Positions 1-8,985 of a DNA stretch of 64,000 nucleotides are shown here, piece by piece. The notes under the pieces are model-generated. The model did not search any database, was not told where the DNA came from, and saw only the letters and a program-made list of their open reading frames with translations. The position numbers and the translations under genes are program-made. The DNA lies in NCBI RefSeq assembly GCF_900091655.1, contig NZ_LT594621.1, forward strand, positions 496,001-560,000, read 5' to 3'. Source of the DNA: Culturomica massiliensis. Lineage in GTDB: Bacteria; Bacteroidota; Bacteroidia; Bacteroidales; Marinifilaceae. Numbering within the stretch: the first letter of the stretch is position 1; every line of letters starts with the position of its first letter.

Positions 1-170
1 GCGATGGCGTTCATCCGTGCTTGCTTATTTTCGGAATCTTGTTGTAATTTCCGGCGTTCTCCGTCCAGATATATGATTTTTTCAACGCTTTCCCGGGCAT
101 CAAAATTTTTTACAGCTAAACGTTCGATGACCGTTTCTTTGTTTTCCTGAATGAATTTTAAATTTAGCAT
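1..170 (-). CDS. serS: Seryl-tRNA synthetase, N-terminal part (runs off the left edge)
   Basis: The first 56 codons of a minus-strand gene that continues beyond base 1. The protein begins MLNLKFIQENKETVIERL and continues as a charged, heptad-like helix, which is the N-terminal tRNA-binding coiled-coil arm of class II seryl-tRNA synthetase. The enzyme charges tRNA-Ser with serine in the cytosol. The catalytic motifs 1-3 lie outside the window, so the call rests on the opening residues and on the position after rplU-rpmA, an arrangement I know from other Bacteroidales. The ATG at 168-170 has no competing upstream start. The spacer to rpmA (171-424) is AT-rich and holds the rpmA terminator. Confidence 0.8.
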   Translation of the reverse strand, partial: MLNLKFIQENKETVIERLAVKNFDARESVEKIIYLDGERRKLQQDSENKQARMNAI

Positions 171-372
171 GATCGTAATAAGTTTGGATTTTCAGATTGC
201 CGGTTGTCATACGATACGTTGTTTTCATATCGTAAGGCAGCCGATTCTAAATAAGCTGAAATAATGAATGAACTATTAAAGTTTACTTCCCTTTGTTCAA
301 GGCAGCTACTGAAATAGTCAATAAGTCAACAGACTTAAGTCATAAATTATTTTCCGAGCGGTAAATATACAA

Positions 373-408
373 AAAAACTCCTGTATCGCTTACAATACAG
401 GAGTTTTA
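373..408 (-). terminator. Rho-independent terminator of rplU-rpmA
   Basis: An inverted repeat, CTCCTGTAT / ATACAGGAG, with an 8-base loop. Read on the minus strand it is followed by a run of T, as expected for an intrinsic terminator 16 bases past the rpmA stop codon. The A- and T-rich flanks on both sides could also stop plus-strand transcription. Confidence 0.8.
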
Positions 409-424
409 AATTTTTATTTCAGGC

Positions 425-700
425 TTATTCTGCTGCGTTTTCTACAGTTGCCGGTTTAACAGATACATAAGATCTGTTTTTTTGTTTTTTGGTGAAAACA
501 ACTTCACCGTCAACCAATGCGAATAAGGTGTGATCTTTACCTATACCCACGTTTAATCCCGGGTTGTGTACTGTACCTCTCTGACGAACGATAATATTAC
601 CGGCTTTGGCAAATTGTCCGCCCCATATTTTAACTCCTAATCGTTTGCTTTCGGATTCGCGGCCGTTCTTGGAACTACCGACACCTTTCTTATGTGCCAT
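425..700 (-). CDS. rpmA: 50S ribosomal protein L27
   Basis: Encodes the 91-residue large-subunit protein bL27, whose N-terminal tail reaches the peptidyl-transferase centre. The sequence opens MAHKKGVGSSKNGRESESK and carries GVKIWGGQFAKAGNIIVRQRGT, both hallmark bL27 segments (the second is described here by its two halves, GVKIWGGQ and AKAGNIIVRQRGT). The length is normal. There is no cleavable Firmicutes-type N-terminal extension: Met-Ala precedes the HKKG core directly. It follows rplU with a 44-base spacer and ends at a clear terminator, so the two genes form one transcript. Confidence 0.97.
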   Translation of the reverse strand: MAHKKGVGSSKNGRESESKRLGVKIWGGQFAKAGNIIVRQRGTVHNPGLNVGIGKDHTLFALVDGEVVFTKKQKNRSYVSVKPATVENAAE

Positions 701-744
701 ATCTTATTGAATTTTAGAGTTTACTAAATAATTTTTCTTTCAGA

Positions 745-1056
745 TTAAGCGTTGATCGCTTCGATCTGGATTTGTGTCATAGACTGACGATGTCCGTTCA
801 ATTTCTGATACGTTTTTCTTCTTCTTTTCTTGAAGATAAGAACTTTGTCAGCTTTTACATGAGCCAATACTTTTGCGGTAACTTTAGCGCCTTCCACTTT
901 CGGCGTACCGATTTTAATGTTGCTTCCGTCTTCAACGAGAAGTACATTATCAAATTCTACCTGAGTGCCTTCTTCTGCAGCCAGACGATGGACATACACT
1001 TTGCGGTCTTTTTCTACTTTGAACTGCTGTCCTTGAATTTCAACAATTGCGTACAT
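745..1056 (-). CDS. rplU: 50S ribosomal protein L21
   Basis: Encodes bL21 (103 residues), a 23S rRNA-binding protein of the large subunit. It starts MYAIVEIQGQQFKVEKDRK and ends with the KRRRKTYQKLNGHRQSMTQI region typical of the family (read as KRRRKTYQKLNGHRQ followed by MTQI). An in-frame ATG nine codons upstream (1083) would add a non-homologous peptide, so the ATG at 1054-1056 is preferred. It is first in a two-gene operon with rpmA. A minus-strand promoter lies about 80 bases upstream. The leader of roughly 70-80 bases could carry ribosomal autoregulation, but I see no recognisable structure. Confidence 0.96.
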   Translation of the reverse strand: MYAIVEIQGQQFKVEKDRKVYVHRLAAEEGTQVEFDNVLLVEDGSNIKIGTPKVEGAKVTAKVLAHVKADKVLIFKKRRRKTYQKLNGHRQSMTQIQIEAINA

Positions 1057-1136
1057 TGTAAATTGTTTTAATGTTACTACCATGGGGTGAGATACTTATC
1101 TGCTTATTGAACCCCTGAGGAAAAATTTTTGTGGTG

Positions 1137-1166
1137 CAAAGATACAAATTGTTTTGAAAATGCAAA
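1137..1166 (-). promoter_or_regulatory. Bacteroidota-type promoter for rplU-rpmA
   Basis: On the minus strand, TATCTTTG (1144 to 1137) matches the -7 consensus TAnnTTTG. A TTTG element sits 18 bases upstream (1166-1163). Spacing and position upstream of the ribosomal operon fit the sigma-ABfr promoter class. Confidence 0.6.
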
Positions 1167-1170
1167 AGAG

Positions 1171-1290
1171 ATTTGGATTTAGATTTACGATTTAAGATTT
1201 ACGATTGGGAGAGAGGGGGATGTGTTTGTGTATTTTGGAAAAGAAGAGGTTTATTTTAAATTTTGGATTTTAAATTTTAAATTGAAAATT
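1171..1290. repeat. AT-rich gattt/acgattt intergenic repeat cluster
   Basis: The spacer contains several copies of short motifs such as GATTTACGATTT and GATTTTAAATTTT. The same words recur at other intergenic positions in this window (3948, 5533, 10976, 26716, 58004), always outside genes. Function unknown. Confidence 0.5.
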
Positions 1291-1313
1291 AAAGTATGTA
1301 TTTATTAAATTTG
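1282..1313 (+). promoter_or_regulatory. Bacteroidota-type promoter for the DUF5686 gene
   Basis: TTG at 1282-1284 is followed after 21 bases by TAAATTTG at 1306-1313, matching TAnnTTTG. The start codon is 18 bases further on, so the leader is short. Confidence 0.6.
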
Positions 1314-1331
1314 TGCCTTAAAATTTAAAAT

Positions 1332-3941
1332 ATGAAGGTTGTTTTATTACTGTTAGGCATTTTTATAGCTTCCGTTGTGAAGTGTCAGGTACTGGAGGGG
1401 GTGGTTTCCGATGCCGAGGGACAGGCGGTAGAAGGGGCTACGGTTTATGTACGGGAAACGGCACAAGGATGTGTGGCCGATGAAAACGGGAATTTTCGGA
1501 TTGCGCTGCCCTCCGGAACTTATGTATGTGAGGTGAGCGCTTTGGGATATGAAAAACAGACATTGCAGGTCGGAGTAGGAGAGAAACGGGATGTATTGCG
1601 GGTGGTTCTGAAACCGATGGTGTATATGTTGCAAGAGGCAAAAGTAAATGCCAGAGGGGAAGATCCGGCTTTTTATATTATGCGGCATGCGATTGCCCGG
1701 GCACCTTATCACCGGCATCAGGTGAAGCGTTATCTGTCGGAGGTATATACAAAAGGTACGATGCAGTTGGAAAAGATACCTAAATTACTTATGTTGTCGA
1801 AAGAAATACGGAAAGAGGTGACGCCTTATCTGGGAAAAGTATTTACCCTGGAATCGGTGATGGAAGTTGCTTTTGAAGCTCCCGACACTTACGAGCGGAA
1901 GATAGTGGCTTTTTCCAGTTCTATCCCGGATGATCTGAGCCCGGATGAAGCTTTGGGGATCGTCACCGCTTCGGTTTACGATCCGGATGTGATGGGTATG
2001 GTGTCGCCTCTGGCACCCGGAGCGTTTTCGTATTACCGTTTCCGTTTTGCAGAATGTTATCTGGAAGACGGAAAAACGATCAATAAAATCCGGGTCGAAC
2101 CCCGGAAAAAGAACAGTCAATTGCTGGATGGTTATATTTATATTGTCGAAAATGACTGGAGTGTGGTGAATTTTGATTTTTCGGCAAAACTTACCGGGGT
2201 GACCCTGCACATCAAAGGGGTATTTCATGACGTAAAACCTTCCGTTTTTCTTCCGACTTCTTACGATATTGATGTGGACGTAAAAATTTTCGGAGTAAAG
2301 GCCGGTGGAAAGTATTATGCTTCTGTCAAATATAAAGAGGTGGAGGCGGATACGACCAATGGAGTTGTCGTGAAGCCTGTGTCTGTTGTTGCTGAAAATA
2401 AAGCATTGCCCGAGCCGGCTAAATCTCCGAAACGGGAAAAGGCGGAACGTAAGCTGGAAGCTTTACTGGAGAAAGAGGAGCTGACAACCCGGGATGCTTA
2501 CCGGATGGCCCGTTTGTCCCAGCAATTGATGACTCCCGAACGACCGGATACGATACCTCCGCTTGAGATCCGGGAAGAGGTCGTTACGGAAAAGGTATCG
2601 GTCGATTCGATGGCTGTGCGGCGCGATTCGGCTTATTGGTTACAGATGCGTACGATACCCTTGAAACAGGAAGAGGTAAAGGGATATCAGATGAGGGATA
2701 GTTTGCGGGCTGTTGTGAAGAAGTCGGAGGGAGAAACGGATACGACCCGCCGTGCGCATCGGGATGTTTTCGGACAGATATTGTGGGGAAGTTCTTATAA
2801 ATTAGGAAAACAGGGACGGTTTGAGTTCGACGGACTGGTAAAGGCTTTTCCCGAATATAATTTTGTGGATGGTTTCTGGATAGGGCAACGGTTCGGTGTG
2901 TCGCTTGCCGTAGCACCGGGACAGCGTTTGTATGTAGAACCTTCGGTTTATTATGCAACGGCCCGTAAATCCTGGATCTGGCAGGTCTATTCTTCTTATA
3001 CTTATGCTCCTTTGAAACGGGGATTATTAAAGGTTCGTTTCGGAGATGTTTCTGCAGATTATAAAGGGAATGCCGGGGCATGGCGGCTGGAAAATACGTT
3101 GACCTCGCTTGTGTGTGCCGATAATTTTATGAAATTTTACGGGAAGCGTTATGTCGCTTTAGAAAACCGGATCGATATCAGTAACGGTTTGGTGTTGTCT
3201 GTCGGTGGAAATTACGAAAAGAGACGGGTGTTGGAGAATCATATCTCTTATAATATTTATAAGAAGGATCCGAAACCCAATACGCCTTCTTCCGAAGGGG
3301 GAGTCGATATGCCCGACAACACGGCTTTGCATGTTTACGGGCAACTGGATTATACGCCCCGTTCGTTTTACCGGCTCAGAAACGGCTATAAGCGGTATGT
3401 ACGTTCCGACTGGCCTACTTTTTCCGTGCGTTATGACCGGGGAATTTCCGTCGGTTCCGGATTGAGCAGTGCTTACAACCGGATTGCAATCGGAGTGCAG
3501 CAAAAAAAATCTCTGGGGCTTTTTGACAAAATTTCTTATAAAGTTCAGGCGGGTAAGTTTTTTTCGGTAAAAGAGTTGTATTTCCCGGATTATAAGCAGT
3601 TCGGCGCTACAGGATGGGTTTTTAGCAAAGAAATGTTTTTCAGCGACTTTTACCTGACGGACTACTATGAGTTGGCAACGGCTGAAAAGTGGTTTCAGGG
3701 AGCTCTGAATTATACTTCTTCTTATTTGTTGATCAAGCGATTGTCTTTTATGCAACGTTTCTTATTCAATGAGGCTGTGCATGTCCGGTATGTCTGGATG
3801 CCGGAAACTAAAAGTTATACGGAGTGCGGATATTCGCTGGGATTCGAGGATGAAATCCGGGGAGGTGTATTTTTCGGGTTTGACCGGGAGGGGTACCGGG
3901 GTGTCGGAGTACGGGTTGTATTGCCGTTGGATTGGAAATAA
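1332..3941 (+). CDS. DUF5686 / CarboxypepD_reg-like outer-membrane protein
   Basis: An 869-residue protein with a signal peptide (MKVVLLLLGIFIASVVKC). Residues about 20-95 form a carboxypeptidase-regulatory-like beta-sandwich (VVSDAEGQAVEGATVYV ... SALGYEKQTLQV). The rest resembles DUF5686 proteins of Bacteroidota, with a charged central linker around residues 350-400 and many aromatic beta-strands in the C-terminal half ending near LPLDWK, consistent with an outer-membrane barrel. No enzyme motif is seen. The N-terminal fold is shared with TonB-dependent transporters, but no TonB plug is evident. Its substrate or partner is unknown. It is transcribed alone from a promoter just upstream, and a repeat cluster follows it. 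Confidence 0.75.
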   Translation: MKVVLLLLGIFIASVVKCQVLEGVVSDAEGQAVEGATVYVRETAQGCVADENGNFRIALPSGTYVCEVSALGYEKQTLQVGVGEKRDVLRVVLKPMVYMLQEAKVNARGEDPAFYIMRHAIARAPYHRHQVKRYLSEVYTKGTMQLEKIPKLLMLSKEIRKEVTPYLGKVFTLESVMEVAFEAPDTYERKIVAFSSSIPDDLSPDEALGIVTASVYDPDVMGMVSPLAPGAFSYYRFRFAECYLEDGKTINKIRVEPRKKNSQLLDGYIYIVENDWSVVNFDFSAKLTGVTLHIKGVFHDVKPSVFLPTSYDIDVDVKIFGVKAGGKYYASVKYKEVEADTTNGVVVKPVSVVAENKALPEPAKSPKREKAERKLEALLEKEELTTRDAYRMARLSQQLMTPERPDTIPPLEIREEVVTEKVSVDSMAVRRDSAYWLQMRTIPLKQEEVKGYQMRDSLRAVVKKSEGETDTTRRAHRDVFGQILWGSSYKLGKQGRFEFDGLVKAFPEYNFVDGFWIGQRFGVSLAVAPGQRLYVEPSVYYATARKSWIWQVYSSYTYAPLKRGLLKVRFGDVSADYKGNAGAWRLENTLTSLVCADNFMKFYGKRYVALENRIDISNGLVLSVGGNYEKRRVLENHISYNIYKKDPKPNTPSSEGGVDMPDNTALHVYGQLDYTPRSFYRLRNGYKRYVRSDWPTFSVRYDRGISVGSGLSSAYNRIAIGVQQKKSLGLFDKISYKVQAGKFFSVKELYFPDYKQFGATGWVFSKEMFFSDFYLTDYYELATAEKWFQGALNYTSSYLLIKRLSFMQRFLFNEAVHVRYVWMPETKSYTECGYSLGFEDEIRGGVFFGFDREGYRGVGVRVVLPLDWK

Positions 3942-3947
3942 GTTGTA

Positions 3948-4062
3948 TATTTACAATGTACATATTAAAATTGTATATTTACGATTTTAGATTAAATAAA
4001 TCCGATGACGAATCGGCTTGTCGGGTAATTTAAAATTTACAATCTAAAATTTACAATTTATA
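3948..4062. repeat. AT-rich gattt-type intergenic repeat cluster
   Basis: The spacer after the DUF5686 gene holds multiple near-copies of TTTACGATTTTAGATT and its reverse-like form AAATTTACAATCTAAAAT, resembling the words at 1171, 10976 and 26716. No gene or terminator hairpin is seen here. Confidence 0.45.
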
Positions 4063-4114
4063 TACAGGATTAAGGTAGCTCTTAAAGAGTATTCAGGAAA
4101 TAAATTTATAGGTT

Positions 4115-4663
4115 ATGAAATATATAGCACGATTTATAATGTGGTTGGGGGGATGGAAGTACAAGGGGGAATTACCGGAAGTGAAAAAGGCTGTCATTAT
4201 TTCTGTGCCCCATACTTCCAATTGGGATTTTGTATGGGGGGAATTGGCTTTTTTAAGTCAGCGTATTCCGGCTTTTATTTTGATGAAAAAAGAATTTTTC
4301 TTTTTTCCGCTGGGAATGATTTTACGGGCATTGCGGGTGATTCCGGTCGACCGGGGGAAAAAGGACAGTCATTTGGTGGATCAGATGATTACAGAGTTTA
4401 AGAAGCGGGATTCCATGTATTTGTGTATCACACCCGAAGGAAGCCGGAGTAAGCGGAAAAAGTGGAAAAAGGGCTTTTTGGTCATTGCAAAGGCTGCGGG
4501 TGTCCCCGTATATCTGGGACGAATCGATTATAAAGGAAAGTATTGTGAAATCGGTCCTTTATTTAATCCGACGGATGATGTAGATGCGGACTTGCAATAC
4601 ATTATGAGTACTTATAAAGATGCTAATCCGCGACATCCGGAGAAATTTTCCTGGGGGGAGTGA
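4115..4663 (+). CDS. 1-acyl-glycerol-3-phosphate acyltransferase-family protein
   Basis: A 182-residue protein of the PlsC-like acyltransferase fold. The catalytic HX4D motif is intact as HTSNWD (His33, Asp38), and the substrate-binding block appears as ITPEGSRSK near residue 105. The family transfers acyl chains to lysophosphatidic acid or related lipids at the inner membrane face. The protein is shorter than standard PlsC and resembles the small acyltransferase group often seen in Bacteroidota, so the acceptor is not certain. It stands about 90 bases before an M15 peptidase gene and may be co-transcribed with it. Confidence 0.75.
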   Translation: MKYIARFIMWLGGWKYKGELPEVKKAVIISVPHTSNWDFVWGELAFLSQRIPAFILMKKEFFFFPLGMILRALRVIPVDRGKKDSHLVDQMITEFKKRDSMYLCITPEGSRSKRKKWKKGFLVIAKAAGVPVYLGRIDYKGKYCEIGPLFNPTDDVDADLQYIMSTYKDANPRHPEKFSWGE

Positions 4664-4756
4664 ATGAAAAGAGAGAAAGAGCGTTGCGATTCATGTAGGC
4701 GTCGGGAAACGTTTTCGCCGGATGATGATGTATCCGGTTTGTAATAATCAAACGGA

Positions 4757-5518
4757 ATGACCAATAAGCGAAGCATTTTAATTTTTGTTTTTGTTTTATT
4801 TCTGCTGGCTTGTACAGGTCGGAATAAAACGGTTGAAATTGCTGTGGAACCGGGGTGGATGGTGGAGGTGGATGATTCCCTCATACTGGATGAACGGATG
4901 TTCTGTTCTGAAACGGAAACAGAAAAGAGGATGCTGAGTATGGGATTGGTGGATATCGGGAAATTGGATCGGCGGATAAAAGTGAAGTTGGTTTATGCCA
5001 CACCGGATAATTTTACCGGAAAAGTTTTGTACCGGGAATTGAGAAAGGCATATATGCGGCCTTTGGTAGCGGAAAAGTTGATCCGGGCACAGGATTTACT
5101 GGAAAATATTCGGACAGGTTGGCAAATTGTCGTGTATGATGCCGCGCGTCCGATGTCGGTTCAGCGGGAAATGTGGGAGTTGGTAAAAGGAACTCCCAGA
5201 CATATATTTGTCAGTAATCCGGGTCGGGGAGGCGGATTGCATAATTACGGACTGGCAGTGGATGTAACTTTATGTGACTCTTCCGGGGGATTCCCGGATA
5301 TGGGGTCGGCATTCGATTATTTCGGAGAGGAAGCCCGGGGAGATAAAGAGGAAGAATTGGTTATACGGGGAAAAATTACGCCGGAAGCTTTTGAAAACCG
5401 GCAGTTGTTACGTAAGGTAATGACGGAAGCCGGTTTTATTGCGCTCGGGAGTGAATGGTGGCATTTCAATGCTCTTCCGCGAAGAGAGGTGATCGGTAAA
5501 TGGGAAAGAATAGAGTGA
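4757..5518 (+). CDS. D-alanyl-D-alanine dipeptidase-like lipoprotein (peptidase M15D, VanX-like)
   Basis: A 253-residue zinc peptidase with a lipoprotein signal (FLLACTG; lipidated Cys19). The M15D signature is complete: substrate Arg131 in DAARPMSV, zinc ligands His162 and Asp169 in HNYGLAVD, and the general base and third ligand in EWWHF (Glu233, His236). Family members cleave D-Ala-D-Ala. Anchored in the cell envelope, it more likely trims peptidoglycan-derived dipeptides than confers vancomycin resistance, because no vanHA or vanRS genes are nearby. It lies between an acyltransferase and a nitrilase gene on the same strand. Confidence 0.85.
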   Translation: MTNKRSILIFVFVLFLLACTGRNKTVEIAVEPGWMVEVDDSLILDERMFCSETETEKRMLSMGLVDIGKLDRRIKVKLVYATPDNFTGKVLYRELRKAYMRPLVAEKLIRAQDLLENIRTGWQIVVYDAARPMSVQREMWELVKGTPRHIFVSNPGRGGGLHNYGLAVDVTLCDSSGGFPDMGSAFDYFGEEARGDKEEELVIRGKITPEAFENRQLLRKVMTEAGFIALGSEWWHFNALPRREVIGKWERIE

Positions 5519-5532
5519 GGAGTATATTATTA

Positions 5533-5567
5533 TAGATTTAAAATTTTAGATTGTCGATTTAGATTGA
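5533..5567. repeat. AT-rich gattt-type intergenic repeat
   Basis: Short words TAGATTTAAAATTTTAGATT and CGATTTAGATT in the spacer, of the same type as the repeat clusters elsewhere in the window. Confidence 0.35.
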
Positions 5568-5652
5568 GGAGAAATGGGGCGGAGTTATTGCATTGTTTAT
5601 GATTTGGATTGAGGGAGATGGGGGTAATTAAGGTTTGAAATAGAAGGTTTGA

Positions 5653-6468
5653 ATGAAAATAGCATTGGTCCAGTCTTCTCTGGTATGGGGAGATATAGAA
5701 AAAAATTTGGCGCTTTTTGACCGGAAATTAGCCGGGATAGGGGCGTGTGATGTCATTTTGTTGCCGGAAATGTTTACGTCAGGGAGTATGTTGGTGAAGC
5801 AGGATAAAAGGGTGGCGGATGCGGAGAAAAACAAAACGGCAGCTTGTTATGAGCGGGTCAGGCGACTGATGTCGGAATGGGCAGAAAAGCGGGATGCGCT
5901 GGTTATGGGGTCTACGGTATATAACGAAGGAGAGTCGTATTATAACCGTATGATTGTGGCATTTCCGGATGGAAAGAATTTGTATTACGACAAGCGGCAT
6001 TGCTTTCGGATGGGGGGAGAAAATGAACATTTTACTGCCGGTAGGCGGCATCTGTTTTTTGATTTCCGGGGAGTTCGGATAGCGACCTTTATCTGTTATG
6101 ATTTGCGCTTCCCGGTATGGAGCCGGAATACCGATAATTATGATCTGGCGGTGTATGTGGCCAATTGGCCGGCATCCAGGCGTAAGGTTTGGCAGTTGTT
6201 GTTACAGGCCCGGGCAATAGAAAATCAGGCTTTTGTGGCGGGTGTGAATTGTGTGGGTACCGACACTGCCGGCTTGACGTATGCGGGAGATTCTGCCGTT
6301 ATTGATGCTAAAGGAAATGTCGTGGGAGCATGCCGGGAATATAAAGAGGAAATTAAGATTATCGGGATTGATATGGAAGAATTGCGTCGGTTCAGGAATA
6401 AATTTGCCGTGTCGGAAGACAGAGATGTTTTTGAAATTAAAGGTATTGACGGGCTGGAAGTAGAGTGA
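5653..6468 (+). CDS. Carbon-nitrogen hydrolase, omega-amidase (YafV/Nit2-like)
   Basis: A 271-residue nitrilase-superfamily enzyme. The catalytic triad is visible: Glu39 in LLPEMFTSG, Lys114 in YYDKRHCF and Cys148 in FICYDLRFP. The EMFTSG and CYDLRFPVW patterns match omega-amidases, which hydrolyse alpha-ketoglutaramate or alpha-ketosuccinamate and so clear the products of glutamine/asparagine or methionine-salvage transamination. It acts in the cytosol and has no signal peptide. The start ATG is the first Met before the MKIALVQ beta-strand. A different amide substrate is possible, because nitrilase branches are hard to separate by eye. Confidence 0.82.
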   Translation: MKIALVQSSLVWGDIEKNLALFDRKLAGIGACDVILLPEMFTSGSMLVKQDKRVADAEKNKTAACYERVRRLMSEWAEKRDALVMGSTVYNEGESYYNRMIVAFPDGKNLYYDKRHCFRMGGENEHFTAGRRHLFFDFRGVRIATFICYDLRFPVWSRNTDNYDLAVYVANWPASRRKVWQLLLQARAIENQAFVAGVNCVGTDTAGLTYAGDSAVIDAKGNVVGACREYKEEIKIIGIDMEELRRFRNKFAVSEDRDVFEIKGIDGLEVE

Positions 6469-6509
6469 TAAGATCGTGTGGGGATAGGTGGGTTAATAGG
6501 CAATTTTTA

Positions 6510-6517
6510 TATCTTTG
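6510..6517 (+). promoter_or_regulatory. Candidate -7 element before the S9 peptidase gene
   Basis: TATCTTTG matches TAnnTTTG. It lies about 100 bases before the start codon, and no convincing TTG box is seen at the right distance. Confidence 0.35.
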
Positions 6518-6615
6518 CAAACGTGGTCGGAATTTATAAACTCGGTTTTATTAAACTTTGTGTTTTAATCCTGTATTTGTTTTGAATCGCTTTAATTTAC
6601 TTAAATTTAAAATAT

Positions 6616-8733
6616 ATGAGATATTTATTACTTACATGTATCGGAATGGCTATGATGTTTAGTTCAAAGGCACAGGATAAGATGCTGACGATGGAAGATG
6701 CCGTTTTGGGTTATGAATTGCGGCCGAAGACGCGTTATATTCAATGGCAGGGCGACCGGGATATAATGACCTATACGGAAGGGACGGATTTGGTTGCGGA
6801 GGATGTATTGAAAGGAGAGAAAAAGGTGTTGATGACCGTAGAGGAACTGAATCGGTTATTAACTGCGGATTTGAAAGGATGGCCTATGTATGGCTGGGCG
6901 GATGCCGAAACGTTGGTAATCGTAAGGAAGGGAAACAGATACGAGATTGATATCGTGGGGAAACGGGTTCTTCGTACGCTTCCCTTGCCGAAAAAAGGTG
7001 GAAATGTAACCTATAACGGATACAATGCTTTTGCTTTTACGCGTGACAATAATTTGTATTATTCGGACGAAAGGGGAAATGAATACGCCGTGACGAAGGA
7101 TTCAGATCCGAATATTGTAAACGGTCAGACTGTAAGCCGGAGTGAAATGGGTATTTCCAACGGTATTTTCTGGTCTCCGGATGGCAAAAAGTTGGCTTTT
7201 TACCGGAAAGACGAAAGTGCTGTGAGTAGTTTTCCGTTGTTGGATATAACGACCCGTACCGGAAGTTTACGTGAGATTAAGTATCCGATGGCCGGTATGC
7301 CTTCAGAGCAGGTAAGTCTCGGCGTATATGATTTGGCTTCAGAACGGACGGTGTTTATGGATGTAACTGATTTCGGACGGGAGCAATACCTGACCAATAT
7401 TACCTGGAATCCGGCATCCGACGTAATTTATATACAGGTTGTCGACCGGGATCAGAAGCATGTCCGTTTGAACAAATACAATGCTGTGACAGGTAAATAC
7501 CTGGGGACGGTTTTGGAAGAGAAAAACGATCGTTGGGTAGAGCCGTCGAATGCTTTGGTGTTTTTGAAGAATGATCCGTCTAAGTTTATTTACCGCACGG
7601 ATAACCGGGACGGTTTCCGTAATTTATACCTATGTGATACGGAAGGTAAATCTGTCCGCCGGCTTACCGATACGGATGCTGATGTAGAATATGTGGCTCA
7701 GGACGGTCGTTTTGTATATTATACTTCGGCAGAGGTTAGTCCTGTCGAAAATCATTTGTTCCGGGTGGATTTGAAATCCGGTAAAAAAAGCCGTCTGACG
7801 GATGCAGAAGGATGGCATTCGCCGGCTGTAAGTCCTGGTGGACATTATTTCGTCGATAGTTATAGCAGTCTGAATGTTCCCCGGGTTATGGCTGTACGGC
7901 AGACCGACGGTAAAATCGTACGGGAACTGATGCGGGCGGAAAATCCCACAAAAGATTACAATTTCGGAGAGATAAGTATGGGAACGGTAAAGAGTGCCGA
8001 CGGCAGGTTTGATAATTATTATCGTTTGATCAAACCGGTGGGGTTCGATCCTTCGAAGAAATATCCGGTCATTGTGTATGTATACGGAGGTCCTCATTCG
8101 CAAATGGTTAAAAATACCTGGCAGGCGGAATTGCGTCGTTGGGAGATGTATATGACACAGCAAGGATATGTCGTGTATGTAATGGATAACCGCGGAACTT
8201 CCAATCGGGGTGCCGACTTTGAGAAAGCGATATACGGCTTGTGCGGTCAGGCTGAAATGGCCGATCAGATGAAAGGCATCGAGTTCCTGAAATCTCAGCC
8301 TTGGGTGGATGCCGGCCGTATCGGGGTACATGGATGGAGCTACGGTGGTTTTATGACGATTTCTTTGATTACGAATTATCCGGAGGTGTTTAAGGTGGGG
8401 GTTGCAGGCGGACCTGTAATCGATTGGAAATGGTATGAGGTGATGTATGGCGAGCGTTATATGGATACTCCCCAGCGCAATGCCGAGGGATATGCTAAGG
8501 TAAGTCTGATGAATAGGGCGAAAGATTTGAAAGGCAAGCTGTTGATTTGCCAGGGAGCTATCGATAATACGGTGCTGTGGCAGCATAGCCTGAATTTTAT
8601 AAGGGAATGTATAAAGAATCAGGTACAGGTGGATTATTTTCCTTATCCTTGTGCAGAACACAATGTTTTCGGACGCGACCGTATCCATCTGATGCAGAAA
8701 GTAACCGATTATTTCGACGATTATCTGAAATAG
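6616..8733 (+). CDS. Dipeptidyl peptidase IV-family serine peptidase (S9B)
   Basis: A 705-residue exported peptidase with a signal peptide (MRYLLLTCIGMAMMFSSKA). The N-terminal two thirds is a DPP-IV-type beta-propeller. The C-terminal alpha/beta hydrolase domain carries the catalytic triad Ser575 in GWSYGGF, Asp650 in GAIDNTV and His682 in CAEHNVFG. Such periplasmic enzymes in asaccharolytic Bacteroidales release Xaa-Pro dipeptides or prolyl tripeptides from peptides for uptake. Whether it is DPP-IV or prolyl tripeptidyl peptidase cannot be settled by eye. It is monocistronic, with a strong hairpin terminator 30 bases after the stop. Confidence 0.88.
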   Translation: MRYLLLTCIGMAMMFSSKAQDKMLTMEDAVLGYELRPKTRYIQWQGDRDIMTYTEGTDLVAEDVLKGEKKVLMTVEELNRLLTADLKGWPMYGWADAETLVIVRKGNRYEIDIVGKRVLRTLPLPKKGGNVTYNGYNAFAFTRDNNLYYSDERGNEYAVTKDSDPNIVNGQTVSRSEMGISNGIFWSPDGKKLAFYRKDESAVSSFPLLDITTRTGSLREIKYPMAGMPSEQVSLGVYDLASERTVFMDVTDFGREQYLTNITWNPASDVIYIQVVDRDQKHVRLNKYNAVTGKYLGTVLEEKNDRWVEPSNALVFLKNDPSKFIYRTDNRDGFRNLYLCDTEGKSVRRLTDTDADVEYVAQDGRFVYYTSAEVSPVENHLFRVDLKSGKKSRLTDAEGWHSPAVSPGGHYFVDSYSSLNVPRVMAVRQTDGKIVRELMRAENPTKDYNFGEISMGTVKSADGRFDNYYRLIKPVGFDPSKKYPVIVYVYGGPHSQMVKNTWQAELRRWEMYMTQQGYVVYVMDNRGTSNRGADFEKAIYGLCGQAEMADQMKGIEFLKSQPWVDAGRIGVHGWSYGGFMTISLITNYPEVFKVGVAGGPVIDWKWYEVMYGERYMDTPQRNAEGYAKVSLMNRAKDLKGKLLICQGAIDNTVLWQHSLNFIRECIKNQVQVDYFPYPCAEHNVFGRDRIHLMQKVTDYFDDYLK

Positions 8734-8763
8734 GTATTCCGGGGAGGTTCGGAATAGCATAAT

Positions 8764-8808
8764 AATGCGGAACCGGGACTTTTAAAACCTGGTTCCGCAT
8801 TTTTATTT
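8764..8808 (+). terminator. Rho-independent terminator after the S9 peptidase gene
   Basis: A long stem, ATGCGGAACC with GGTTCCGCAT, closes over a short A/T-rich loop and is followed by TTTTTATTT. Confidence 0.85.
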
Positions 8809-8985
8809 AATAACGTTTCCCTGCTTTCGGTAAAATAGAAAGTTCCTATTGAAGCGTGTGGGAAATCGGCTGAAATTTTATAAAATCATTCTGTGCATTG
8901 CCTGATTTTTCTGTTTCCCTTTGTCTTTGGGGAAAATGGATGAAAATAGTTATCTTTACCACCGGAAAACGAAGAAATCAAGATT

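Noticed and set aside
4757..5518. Vancomycin resistance (vanX) gene
   Set aside because: The M15D motifs fit, but it has a lipoprotein signal and no vanH, vanA, vanR or vanS neighbours; a general envelope dipeptidase is more likely.
7630..8760. Long minus-strand open frame (376 codons) inside the S9 peptidase gene
   Set aside because: It is antisense to an intact, family-matching gene and its translation has no recognisable domain; a product of the codon bias of the real gene.
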